Position numbers and translations under genes: made by a program | Shown: positions 1-7,476 of the stretch, piece after piece | How positions within the stretch are numbered: the first letter of the stretch is position 1 | Layout of the letters: each line of letters opens with the position of its first letter | Origin: Flavobacteriaceae bacterium UBA1115 | GTDB taxonomy: Bacteria > Bacteroidota > Bacteroidia > Flavobacteriales > Flavobacteriaceae | Assembly (NCBI GenBank): GCA_002313325.1 | Contig: DCBE01000046.1 | Coordinates: 1-23,088, forward strand | DNA: 23,088 nucleotides | Direction of reading: 5' to 3' | The notes under the pieces: model-generated | The model's database searches: none | The model's input: only the letters and a program-made list of their open reading frames with translations | Told to the model about the DNA's origin: nothing

Positions 1-1642
1 CTTCAATCTTTACATTTTCTTTTGCTTCAATGGCTTGGTGTAAGCCATCAGAATAACGGCGACCGTCCATGATACGCCCTGTTTGCTCATCGACAATTTT
101 CACCTGGTTTTCCATGACTACATAGGCTACATCCTTTTCAAATAGGGTGTAGGCCTTTAGCAATTGGTTCATGCTGTGAATACGCTCACTCTTTATGCTG
201 TATTCCTTGAAAAGCTCTTCTTTTTCTTTGGCTTCTTCTTCGGGTGATTTTTCTTGTTGTTCGATGCTTAGAATAGCACTTCCAAGGTCGGGCAACACAA
301 AGAAATCAGCATCGTCTCCATCTTTAGAAAGTTGCTCAACCCCCTTGTCCGTAAGTTCAATTTGGTTGTTTTTTTCATCAATAACAAACAACAAATCGGC
401 ATCTACTTTGGGCATTTCTCGATTGTTATCTTGCATATAGAACCCTTCTGTTTTTTGCAATAATTGACGGATCCCTTCTTGACTTAAAAACTTAATTAGC
501 GCTTTGTTTTTAGGCAGCCCCCTGTATACACGTAACAATAGTAAACCCCCTTCTTTGGCATCTCCCTCGCTAATCAGTTTTTTTGCTTGTGCAAGTACCG
601 TTGTTAGGTGCTGGCGTTGCTGTGAAACCAAAGTGGATATTTTGGGTTTCAGGGCATCAAATTCGTGTCTGTCACCATCTGGCACAGGACCTGAAATAAT
701 TAGTGGTGTTCGCGCATCATCAACCAGAACGGAGTCCACTTCATCAACAATGGCGTAGTTGTGTGGGCGTTGCACGAGATCGTCCATAGAATGCGCCATG
801 TTGTCACGCAGATAATCAAAGCCAAATTCATTGTTAGTACCATAGGTGATATCAGCCTTGTAAGCATTTCGCCTTGCTTCTGAGTTGGGTTTGTGGTAAT
901 CTATACAGTCTACTGACATGCCGTGAAACTCAAAGATGGGTGCCATCCAAGCACTATCTCGTTTGGCCAAATAGTCATTTACAGTCACCAAATGCACACC
1001 TTCTTCTGATAAGGCATTAAGGTAAACGGGCAGGGTAGCTACCAAAGTTTTTCCTTCACCTGTTTGCATTTCGGCTATTTTACCCTGGTGCAATACAATT
1101 CCACCAATTAATTGTACGTCGTAGTGCACCATGTCCCAAGTAATGGACTTGCCAGCAGCATCCCATGCATTGGCCCAAATGGCTGTGTCGCCTTTGATCT
1201 TGACATTTGATTTGGTTGCAGATATGCTGAGATCAAAAGGGTTTGCAGTGACCTCTAAATATTCATTTTCTTTAAATCGTTTGGCTGTTTCTTTTACAAC
1301 AGCAAACGCCTGTGGGAGTTTATTGTCTAAGTAACGCGCTACTTCCTCGTGTGCTTGTTTTGTAAGGCTATCAATTTCGTTATAGTAGGTTTCTTTTTCA
1401 TCAACATCAGCCGTTTGTTCAATTGTAGTTTTGAGCGCATCTATTTTGTCAAAAAGCGGTTTGCGTATTTCTGCAATTTCTTTTTTGAACGCAATTGTTT
1501 GTTCTCGAAGTTGGTCATGAGTTAAGCCGTCTAATGCTGCTGTTGCTTGGTGAATTTTATCTACCAATGGATACAACCTTTTTAGGTCTTTTTTGGCTTT
1601 GTCACCAACAAATGTTTTAATAATACCACCAAGCACGCTCAT
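1..1642 (-). CDS. secA: Preprotein translocase subunit SecA (N-terminal part, runs off the window)
   Basis: SecA is the ATPase motor that drives unfolded preproteins through the SecYEG channel at the inner membrane. About 547 residues are visible, starting MSVLGGIIKT; the rest lies beyond base 1. The first nucleotide-binding fold shows the Walker A loop QTGEGKT at about residues 193-199 and the VLVDDARTPLI segment (Asp308-Asp309) of the DEAD motor. The visible end reads VDEQTGR..DGRRYSDGLHQAIEAKE, a SecA hallmark. Walker A lies about 90 residues further in than in E. coli SecA (near residue 102), which fits the longer SecA proteins of Bacteroidota, of roughly 1,100 residues. The ATG at 1640-1642 is chosen because it opens the conserved N-terminal helix. 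A TAnnTTTG-type box lies 20 nt upstream. Identification is secure; the C-terminal domains cannot be assessed. Confidence 0.97.
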   Translation of the reverse strand, partial: MSVLGGIIKTFVGDKAKKDLKRLYPLVDKIHQATAALDGLTHDQLREQTIAFKKEIAEIRKPLFDKIDALKTTIEQTADVDEKETYYNEIDSLTKQAHEEVARYLDNKLPQAFAVVKETAKRFKENEYLEVTANPFDLSISATKSNVKIKGDTAIWANAWDAAGKSITWDMVHYDVQLIGGIVLHQGKIAEMQTGEGKTLVATLPVYLNALSEEGVHLVTVNDYLAKRDSAWMAPIFEFHGMSVDCIDYHKPNSEARRNAYKADITYGTNNEFGFDYLRDNMAHSMDDLVQRPHNYAIVDEVDSVLVDDARTPLIISGPVPDGDRHEFDALKPKISTLVSQQRQHLTTVLAQAKKLISEGDAKEGGLLLLRVYRGLPKNKALIKFLSQEGIRQLLQKTEGFYMQDNNREMPKVDADLLFVIDEKNNQIELTDKGVEQLSKDGDDADFFVLPDLGSAILSIEQQEKSPEEEAKEKEELFKEYSIKSERIHSMNQLLKAYTLFEKDVAYVVMENQVKIVDEQTGRIMDGRRYSDGLHQAIEAKENVKIE

Positions 1643-1661
1643 AGAGAAGAATATAGGAAAT

Positions 1662-1669
1662 CAAAAGTA
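1662..1669 (-). promoter_or_regulatory. Candidate -7 promoter box for secA
   Basis: On the minus strand this reads TACTTTTG, an exact match to the Bacteroidota -7 consensus TAnnTTTG. It lies 19 nt before the secA ATG, which would give a leader of about 13 nt. No good -33 TTG is visible at the usual distance, so support is moderate. Confidence 0.45.
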
Positions 1670-1699
1670 AGCAAAAAAAGCGAAGGGGAAATCGAACAA

Positions 1700-1921
1700 T
1701 TAGTATTCGTCCTCGTTCCAAAGATAATCTTCGTCTGTAGGGTAATCAGGCCATATTTCTTGGATGGACTCGTAAATTTCTCCCTCATCTTCTATTGATT
1801 GAAGGTTTTCTACCACTTCAAGAGGAGCACCTGTTCTAATACCATAGTCGATTAATTCATCTTTATTTGCAGGCCAAGGGGCGTCACTTAAATAGGATGC
1901 GAGTTCTAATGTCCAGTACAT
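1700..1921 (-). CDS. Small acidic DUF2795-family protein
   Basis: This 73-residue, strongly acidic protein resembles the small DUF2795 proteins common in Flavobacteriia. The core is a helical segment around LASYLSDAPWPANKDELIDYG (split here as residues about 7-27), followed by GAPLEVVENL and an acidic tail ending EDYLWNEDEY. No signal peptide or membrane segment is visible, so it is probably cytoplasmic. Its function is unknown. It lies 57 nt upstream of secA on the same strand, but both genes have their own promoter-like boxes. The promoter upstream is one of the best matches in the window, so the gene is probably well expressed. The family call is from recognition of the sequence pattern, not from a search. 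Confidence 0.75.
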   Translation of the reverse strand: MYWTLELASYLSDAPWPANKDELIDYGIRTGAPLEVVENLQSIEDEGEIYESIQEIWPDYPTDEDYLWNEDEY

Positions 1922-1941
1922 TAAGTTTTTTTTAGGAATTG

Positions 1942-1972
1942 CAAAAGTAAATTTTTATTGCATTTATGCAAA
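1942..1972 (-). promoter_or_regulatory. Promoter of the DUF2795 gene with an inverted repeat over the -33 box
   Basis: Read on the minus strand, TTTG (1972-1969), a 19-nt spacer and TACTTTTG (1949-1942) match the Bacteroidota promoter consensus TTTG-N19-TAnnTTTG exactly. The predicted transcript starts about 14 nt before the ATG. A 14-bp inverted repeat, TTGCAT-TT-ATGCAA (1958-1971), overlaps the -33 box and could be an operator. Confidence 0.6.
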
Positions 1973-1979
1973 TAAAATT

Positions 1980-2525
1980 TTACTTACTTGGAATCCACTT
2001 GATTTCATCCTTGCCGTCCCAGAAAGCCAAAGCTCTTGCCAAACAAAAAAGATAGTCTGATAATCGGTTTAAATAGATCAATAGTTTATCGTCTACAAAA
2101 TCTATTCTGCTTAATTGAACTACGATACGCTCAGCCCTGCGGCAAACGCAGCGCGCAATGTGTGCATGTGATGCACCTTTACTACCCCCAGGAAGAATAA
2201 AGTGTGTCATTTTTGGTAGCAATGTTTCGTATCCGTCAATATGCGTTTCCAATGCTTTTATGTCGGCTGCACTTACTTCTTGAAAAGGCCTTTTTTGTTC
2301 TTTGGATTTACTTGCCAGTTGTGCACCCACAGAAAACAACAAACTTTGAATGCTTTGCACTTCTTTAATACGTTCTTGTGGGAGGAATTCTACAATCAAA
2401 CCCAGCCAAGAGTTTAATTCGTCTACGTTGCCGTAGGACTCAATTCTAAGGCCGCTTTTTGAGACACGATGGCCTCCAATCAAAGAGGTTTCTCCCTTGT
2501 CGCCTGTTTTGGTGTAAATTTTCAT
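1980..2525 (-). CDS. Cob(I)yrinic acid a,c-diamide adenosyltransferase (PduO/MMAB type)
   Basis: This enzyme transfers the 5'-deoxyadenosyl group of ATP to cob(I)alamin, making coenzyme B12 (adenosylcobalamin). The 181 residues show the family marks in order: the N-terminal ATP-binding TKTGDKGETSL (5-15), VDELNSWLG (34-42), LPGG (111-114), RCVCRRAER (125-133) and YLNRLSDYLF (151-160). Length and motifs are those of the PduO-type trimeric enzyme, not the CobA type. No de novo cobalamin synthesis genes are near, so salvage of imported B12 is the likelier role (inference). It is followed by the DUF2795 gene on the same strand, after a gap that contains a separate promoter. The ATG at 2523-2525 starts directly at the conserved MKIYTKTGD. 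Confidence 0.95.
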   Translation of the reverse strand: MKIYTKTGDKGETSLIGGHRVSKSGLRIESYGNVDELNSWLGLIVEFLPQERIKEVQSIQSLLFSVGAQLASKSKEQKRPFQEVSAADIKALETHIDGYETLLPKMTHFILPGGSKGASHAHIARCVCRRAERIVVQLSRIDFVDDKLLIYLNRLSDYLFCLARALAFWDGKDEIKWIPSK

Positions 2526-2610
2526 AATCGTTGCAAAACATTACAATAATACACATTTAAGTCATATGCTTAAGCATTATTTTATGTAAATCACTCATTT
2601 TCAATATAGT

Positions 2611-4173
2611 TCAATTTTTTCTGCGTGATAATGAGAATAGTATCATCAACCCAGCTACAAAACCACCAAGCCTAAATATATAATCTCCATAACGTACATA
2701 TAGCGTCATAGCACTTTGTGGATATACCGCTGCTGTTAATACCCCTTTTGTATTATAGGCCAGCTTTTCTGACACCTCACCTAGTGGAGTGATGAATCCA
2801 GAAATTCCCGTATTGGCCGCTCTTACAACGGATCTTCGTGTTTCAATGGCGCGCAAGCTTGCGTATGCCATATGTTGTTTGTGTCCGGCTGTATCGCCCC
2901 ACCAAGCATCGTTTGTCATGATGGCCAAAACCTCTGCGCCATTTCTAACATACCCCGTCACAAATTCACCGTATACAGACTCATAGCATATTACAGGACT
3001 TATTTTAATGTCGTTGTACAAGGGGAATGCCTCTCGTTCTTCTTGGGTAGCTCTTGTTAAAATAGTCCCCCCAAAATCGAGCATAACATTGCCCAGAAGT
3101 GGCTCAACAATATTTCGAAAGGGTAAGGTTTCAACTCCCACAACCAGTTTGGATTTGTGATAAACATGAACCCCTGTTGAGTCTGTCAAGAACGCCGAGT
3201 TATAAAAGTCGGCCCAAATCCCATTATTGAGTTTGTTTGCTGTTTTGGTCCGGTCGTTCTCCGCAAAAGCCTCATAGAATTGTATCCCGTTTAGTAGTTG
3301 GGTATTATTGCTTTTTGCGACAATAAGTAAGTCTTGGTAAAGTTTACTTTCTTCAATTAGCGATAAATTTGTACCAACGCCCTGTGAAAAATATGTTTCT
3401 GGGGTTACTATTACATTGGGTTTTTTGCTTAGTTCAGTGCCGATTTGCTCCAACAAAAGTTCGTATTGCTCTTGGTTAGTCTGGTCATATTTTTTTGTGT
3501 AAGGATCAATATTAGGCTGTACTACTGTAACCTTAAGCGTTTTTTCTGTTTTTAGGGGGAATTGGTTTTTTATAAAAAAGGATAAACCAAGTGGAATAAA
3601 AATTAGCGCAAGCGGTTGAATCAGTTTTTTGCCAGGCTTTTTGTTGACCAAATAATGCTCAATCGTTTGATATAATGAAATATTGACCATCCAGATCCAA
3701 AGGGTGCCGCCTAACACACCTGTATATTCATACCATTGTATCCAGTCGGGATTGGCAGCAAACCCATTACCAAGATTTAGCCAAGGCCAAGAAAAGTCCC
3801 AATTCAAATGTAATTTTTCAAAGCAAATCCAAGCAAGCGGTAAAAAGATAAATCCTGCTTTTTTACCTAATTTTCTATCTACACGGCGCCACAGTAAAAC
3901 GACTAGCGTCATTAAGCTTGAATTGACTATCATAGCAAAGAACATCCCAAAAACAGTGGCATTCCAAAGCCACCAAGTGGCAATGGCATTCCAAACAAAA
4001 AAGCCTAAAAAAACACGTGAAGAAAAAGCCCAAAACCCATCATTTTTTGTCCGTTCAATGAGCCACAATAAGGGCACAAAGGCCACAAAAAGTAAAGGAG
4101 TGAATCCTGCTGTTGGCCAAGAGAGGCCCAGCAATACACCAAACAACAATGATAGGATGATTTTTACAGGCAT
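2611..4173 (-). CDS. lnt: Apolipoprotein N-acyltransferase
   Basis: Lnt is an inner-membrane enzyme that adds the third acyl chain to the N-terminal cysteine of lipoproteins, the last maturation step. Counting from the ATG at 4171-4173 it has 520 residues. An N-terminal block of hydrophobic segments (to about residue 200) is followed by a nitrilase-like CN-hydrolase domain (about 215-480) and a final membrane segment. The Glu-Lys-Cys triad is visible: Glu259 in VTPETYF, Lys340 in YHKSK and Cys396 in VICYESVYG. The frame stays open five codons further to a TTG at 4186-4188; the ATG is preferred because it is a normal start and places the hydrophobic segment at the N-terminus. Lipoprotein substrates in this window include the DUF1573 and M3 proteins. 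It is divergent from pssA. Confidence 0.95.
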   Translation of the reverse strand: MPVKIILSLLFGVLLGLSWPTAGFTPLLFVAFVPLLWLIERTKNDGFWAFSSRVFLGFFVWNAIATWWLWNATVFGMFFAMIVNSSLMTLVVLLWRRVDRKLGKKAGFIFLPLAWICFEKLHLNWDFSWPWLNLGNGFAANPDWIQWYEYTGVLGGTLWIWMVNISLYQTIEHYLVNKKPGKKLIQPLALIFIPLGLSFFIKNQFPLKTEKTLKVTVVQPNIDPYTKKYDQTNQEQYELLLEQIGTELSKKPNVIVTPETYFSQGVGTNLSLIEESKLYQDLLIVAKSNNTQLLNGIQFYEAFAENDRTKTANKLNNGIWADFYNSAFLTDSTGVHVYHKSKLVVGVETLPFRNIVEPLLGNVMLDFGGTILTRATQEEREAFPLYNDIKISPVICYESVYGEFVTGYVRNGAEVLAIMTNDAWWGDTAGHKQHMAYASLRAIETRRSVVRAANTGISGFITPLGEVSEKLAYNTKGVLTAAVYPQSAMTLYVRYGDYIFRLGGFVAGLMILFSLSRRKN

Positions 4174-4203
4174 TTTGCTAATGTACAATTTTGTGTAGGT
4201 TTG
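4174..4203 (+). promoter_or_regulatory. Candidate promoter for pssA
   Basis: TTTG (4174-4177), an 18-nt spacer and TAGGTTTG (4196-4203) fit the Bacteroidota promoter pattern. The predicted leader is about 20 nt. The -33 box abuts the start codon of the divergent lnt gene, so the two start regions overlap. Confidence 0.5.
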
Positions 4204-4228
4204 TATTGCTCAACCAAAACGATAACTG

Positions 4229-4894
4229 ATGAATATTATCAGATTTTTGCCAAATACACTTACACTTCTCAACGGCTTTTCAGGTTGTATGGCCTTACTT
4301 TCATTATTTGAAAATAATTACGAAAAAACACTTGTATGGGTATTGATAGGTGTTTTTTTAGATAGTTTTGATGGATTGTTGGCAAGAGCATTTAGAGCAA
4401 CTACAGATATTGGTAAACAACTCGATTCGCTATGTGATGTTATTTCCTTTGGCGTAGTCCCGGGATATTTTATGTTTAAATATTTAAGTGGCTTTTTGTC
4501 ATATGAGTTGGTACCGCTATCCCTTTTAGCATTTGTAGTTACGCTTGCGTCAATTTTTAGATTAGCACGCTTTAACATTACCCCATCAAGTCAATTGGAT
4601 TTTCAAGGTTTGCCAACCCCAGCATTTGCTTTGTTTGTAATAGGAATTCCCTTTATACCCTGGGAAATTAACCCAATAATCATCACAGTTATTGTAGCAT
4701 TCCTTACTGTTTTAATGGTATCGAAAATCATGCTGCCTAGCCAGAAGTTTGTTAACGGCAAGCCATCAAATTTTTTTTGGATATTTACTGTAGTGTCTAT
4801 TCCTGTGCTATTAATCCTCAGGTCTCAGGCGCTGTCTTTAACAGTTCTTGCCTATGCCATTTTTGGAATGTTGTATATGCGGATTAAAGGGTAA
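4229..4894 (+). CDS. pssA: CDP-diacylglycerol--serine O-phosphatidyltransferase (phosphatidylserine synthase)
   Basis: This membrane enzyme makes phosphatidylserine from CDP-diacylglycerol and serine, the precursor of phosphatidylethanolamine. The 221-residue protein is mostly hydrophobic, with several predicted membrane helices. It carries the complete CDP-alcohol phosphotransferase signature D-G-x2-A-R-x8-G-x3-D-x3-D as Asp48, Gly49, Ala52, Arg53, Gly62, Asp66 and Asp70. The signature alone does not tell the alcohol substrate. The N-terminus (RFLPNTLTLLNGFSGC) and the length favour the PssA subfamily over phosphatidylglycerophosphate synthase. No decarboxylase (psd) gene is adjacent. The 3' end overlaps that of lptB by 11 nt, tail to tail. 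Confidence 0.92.
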   Translation: MNIIRFLPNTLTLLNGFSGCMALLSLFENNYEKTLVWVLIGVFLDSFDGLLARAFRATTDIGKQLDSLCDVISFGVVPGYFMFKYLSGFLSYELVPLSLLAFVVTLASIFRLARFNITPSSQLDFQGLPTPAFALFVIGIPFIPWEINPIIITVIVAFLTVLMVSKIMLPSQKFVNGKPSNFFWIFTVVSIPVLLILRSQALSLTVLAYAIFGMLYMRIKG

Positions 4895-5624
4895 GCTTCT
4901 TTTTTCGCAGCTCGAAGTTTTGTCCTAAATATACCTTGCGAACCATCTCGTCCTGCGCCAATTCTTCTGGTGTTCCTGTTTTTAGAATTTTCCCCTCAAA
5001 CATGAGGTAGGTGCGGTCTGTAATGGCCAAGGTTTCTTGTACATTGTGATCGGTAATTAGGATGCCGATATTTCGCTTTTTCAGGTGGGCTACAATTTTT
5101 TGAATATCCTCAACAGCTACTGGGTCAACACCTGCAAAAGGTTCGTCTAAAAGTACAAATTTTGGGTCTGTAGCAAGGGCTCGTGCAATTTCTGTTCTTC
5201 TGCGCTCACCACCAGAAAGTAAATCTCCTCGATTTTTGCGGATGTGGTTTAGGCCAAATTCTTCTAGCAAGGCCTCTGTTTTATCGTGTTGTTCTTTTTT
5301 TGACAATTTGGTCAATTCTAAAACGCTTTTGATGTTTTGCTCAACGCTAAGTTTGCGAAAAACAGATGCTTCTTGTGCCAAATAGCCAATACCGCTTTGG
5401 GCACGTCTGTACATGGGAAATTTTGTAATATCGGTATTATTTAAATATATATGACCACTCAGAGGCTTTATAAGCCCTACAATCATGTAGAAAGAGGTTG
5501 TTTTTCCAGCGCCGTTGGGTCCTAATAAACCAATAATTTCACCTTGATTTACCGTCACCGAGACCTTGTTTACTACTTTCCTGCCTCTGTAGGTTTTGGT
5601 TATATTTTCAGCGTATAGCTTCAT
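4884..5624 (-). CDS. lptB: LPS export ABC transporter ATP-binding protein
   Basis: LptB is the cytoplasmic ATPase of LptB2FGC, which extracts lipopolysaccharide from the inner membrane and feeds the Lpt bridge to the outer membrane. The 246 residues hold a complete ABC domain: Walker A GPNGAGKT (35-42), signature LSGGE (136-140), Walker B VLLDE (157-161, catalytic Glu161) and switch His193 in ITDHNV. YLAQEASVFRKLSVEQNI after the Q-loop is typical of LptB rather than of other importer ATPases. The LptF, LptG and LptC partners are not in the window. It is the third gene of the kdsD-tatC-lptB run, 9 nt after tatC, and its end overlaps that of pssA by 11 nt. Confidence 0.95.
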   Translation of the reverse strand: MKLYAENITKTYRGRKVVNKVSVTVNQGEIIGLLGPNGAGKTTSFYMIVGLIKPLSGHIYLNNTDITKFPMYRRAQSGIGYLAQEASVFRKLSVEQNIKSVLELTKLSKKEQHDKTEALLEEFGLNHIRKNRGDLLSGGERRRTEIARALATDPKFVLLDEPFAGVDPVAVEDIQKIVAHLKKRNIGILITDHNVQETLAITDRTYLMFEGKILKTGTPEELAQDEMVRKVYLGQNFELRKKKLTL

Positions 5625-5633
5625 GTGCTGGTA

Positions 5634-6446
5634 TTAGGAATTTTCTTGTGATCGTTGAATTCGTTTATAGACAGATTTTGAAATAAAGATACTTACTTCA
5701 TATAAAATCATGATAGGTATGGCCACAATAATTTGGCTCGCAATGTCTGGCGGCGTAATAATAGCCGAAAGGGTCAATACAATTACCAGTGATATTTTGC
5801 GGTACTTGCGCATCAGAGGAGGCGTAATCAGACCAATTTTAGTAAGGAAGTACACCAATATGGGCAACTCAAAAATAAAGCCTGCTGTCAGTACAGATGC
5901 ACGGACAAGAGCAGTATAACTGCTAAGGTCAAAGTCATTGAAGATTTCAGTGCTGACGCTATAGGTTCCCAAGAAGCGAAGGGACAGTGGCGTGATAACA
6001 AAATAACCAAACAATACGCCTGTGAAAAACAACAGTGAAGACATAATAATAAATCCGAGCGTCTGTCTGCGTTCTGGCTTGAGCATACCCGGACTGATAA
6101 ATTTCCACAGCTGGTATATTACATAGGGAAAAGCGATGATGAAACCAGCACTTATTGACGTCCAAATATGCGCTGAAAATTGTCCTGCAACAGTTCTACT
6201 TTGCACCCTAAAAGGCAATTCGTCTAGACAAAAGCCTTCATCAAAGCCCAGTGCTTGTACAGCGCTACAAAGCCATTTGTAAGTAATGAAGTCTTGTTTT
6301 TTTGGACCAAATAGTAAGATGTCAAATATGAAGTCTTTGGCCAAAAAAGCACCACCACCAGCGATGATTATAGCTAAAATACTGCGGATGAGGTGCCAGC
6401 GTAACTCCTCTAAATGATCAAGAAATGGCATGGTTTTATTATCCAT
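5634..6446 (-). CDS. tatC: Sec-independent protein translocase subunit TatC
   Basis: TatC is the inner-membrane receptor for twin-arginine signal peptides and the core of the Tat pathway, which exports folded proteins. The 270 residues show the cytoplasmic N-terminal motif PFLDHLEELRWHL (7-19), six predicted membrane segments, Glu125 in the LKPERR loop (equivalent to E. coli Glu103) and Glu193 in FIFELP (equivalent to E. coli Glu170). The first periplasmic loop, about residues 45-90, is longer than in E. coli and has two cysteines (Cys60, Cys73), in keeping with Bacteroidota TatC. TatA/B are not nearby. The gene starts 3 nt after kdsD and ends 9 nt before lptB, so the three are probably co-transcribed. 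Confidence 0.96.
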   Translation of the reverse strand: MDNKTMPFLDHLEELRWHLIRSILAIIIAGGGAFLAKDFIFDILLFGPKKQDFITYKWLCSAVQALGFDEGFCLDELPFRVQSRTVAGQFSAHIWTSISAGFIIAFPYVIYQLWKFISPGMLKPERRQTLGFIIMSSLLFFTGVLFGYFVITPLSLRFLGTYSVSTEIFNDFDLSSYTALVRASVLTAGFIFELPILVYFLTKIGLITPPLMRKYRKISLVIVLTLSAIITPPDIASQIIVAIPIMILYEVSIFISKSVYKRIQRSQENS

Positions 6447-6449
6447 ACA

Positions 6450-7415
6450 CTAATAAATACCTTCGTTTAGGATGTCGTGAATATGCACAATACCCATGTA
6501 TGTGTTGGCATCAACAACGATGATTTGACTGATTTCTTTTTCTTGCATCAGCGTTAATGCTTCTTTTGCAAGGGTGTCACTGCTTAGATAAATGGGTTTT
6601 GTTGCCATGATGTCTTGTGCTTTCAACGTTGAAAAATCGCCGGTTGTTTGCATCATGCGTCTTAAATCTCCATCTGTTACAACACCCACAACTTGACTGT
6701 TTTGGATAACTGCTGTTGCACCCACAAGCTTGGTTGAAATCTCGTTGATAACAGCTTTTATGGGAGTATCGGGAGTAACTGCTGGCTTTTTATGCGGCTG
6801 TAGCAAGTGTCCCAATTGAACATTCAATGCTTTGCCCAGTGCACCTCCTGGATGTGAGCGCGCAAAATCTTCAGCCTTAAATCCAGAGAGCTCCATAAGG
6901 CAAATGGCCAGCGTATCTCCCATAACAAGCTGTGCCGTGGTACTTGTGGTTGGCGCTAAATTGTTTTGATCGGCTTCTTTTGGTATGCCAACATGTAAGA
7001 TTGCATCTGCATATTGGGCAAGAAAAGAATTGGGGTTGGCTGTCATGCCAATTAACCTATTCCCTCTATTTTTAAGTAGTGGGACAAGTGTTTTAATTTC
7101 TGTACTAGTGCCGCTTTTAGACAGACAGAGCACAATGTCTTGTTGTTCTATCATGCCCAAATCCCCGTGAATGGCATCGGCAGCATGCATAAAAATGCTT
7201 TTTGTGCCCGTAGAGTTTAGGGTAGCGCTAATTTTCATGCCGATAATGGCGCTTTTGCCAATACCCGTAAGCACTAAACGCCCCTTGCCTTTATGGACCC
7301 AATCGACAACGTGTTCTAAATCTTTATTGAGTTGAGGAGCCAATCCAGCTATGGCCTTGGATTGTTGCTCAATTACAACAGTTGCAACTTTTAATATGTG
7401 GTTGGATTTGTTCAA
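6450..7415 (-). CDS. kdsD: Arabinose-5-phosphate isomerase (KpsF/GutQ family)
   Basis: This cytoplasmic enzyme converts ribulose 5-phosphate to arabinose 5-phosphate, the first step toward Kdo for LPS. The 321 residues have an N-terminal sugar isomerase (SIS) domain with GIGKS (51-55), HAADAIHGD (77-85), SKSGTSTE (99-106) and SHPGGALG (187-194), followed by two CBS domains (about 205-321) that often sense nucleotides. The start is the TTG at 7413-7415: an in-frame TAA directly precedes it and the next Met (residue 60) lies inside the SIS domain. It heads the kdsD-tatC-lptB operon and is divergent from recQ across about 60 nt. A minus-strand TACATTTG at 7465-7458 could be its -7 box. Confidence 0.94.
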   Translation of the reverse strand: MNKSNHILKVATVVIEQQSKAIAGLAPQLNKDLEHVVDWVHKGKGRLVLTGIGKSAIIGMKISATLNSTGTKSIFMHAADAIHGDLGMIEQQDIVLCLSKSGTSTEIKTLVPLLKNRGNRLIGMTANPNSFLAQYADAILHVGIPKEADQNNLAPTTSTTAQLVMGDTLAICLMELSGFKAEDFARSHPGGALGKALNVQLGHLLQPHKKPAVTPDTPIKAVINEISTKLVGATAVIQNSQVVGVVTDGDLRRMMQTTGDFSTLKAQDIMATKPIYLSSDTLAKEALTLMQEKEISQIIVVDANTYMGIVHIHDILNEGIY

Positions 7416-7476
7416 TTATTGTTGATATATAAACAGTTTTAATGTATATTGTGGTTACAAATGTACAAAACCCACG

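Noticed and set aside
195..758. Plus-strand open frames opposite secA
   Set aside because: Low-complexity Ser-rich translations opposite an intact, conserved SecA frame.
2566..2577. Perfect 12-bp palindrome ATGCTTAAGCAT between lnt and the adenosyltransferase gene
   Set aside because: Short, no T tract or loop for a terminator, no fit to a promoter position; such palindromes can arise by chance in AT-rich DNA.
3683..4198. Long plus-strand open frame (171 codons) opposite lnt
   Set aside because: It lies entirely against the lnt membrane domain, has no recognisable motif, and lnt has its full catalytic triad; it is a shadow frame.
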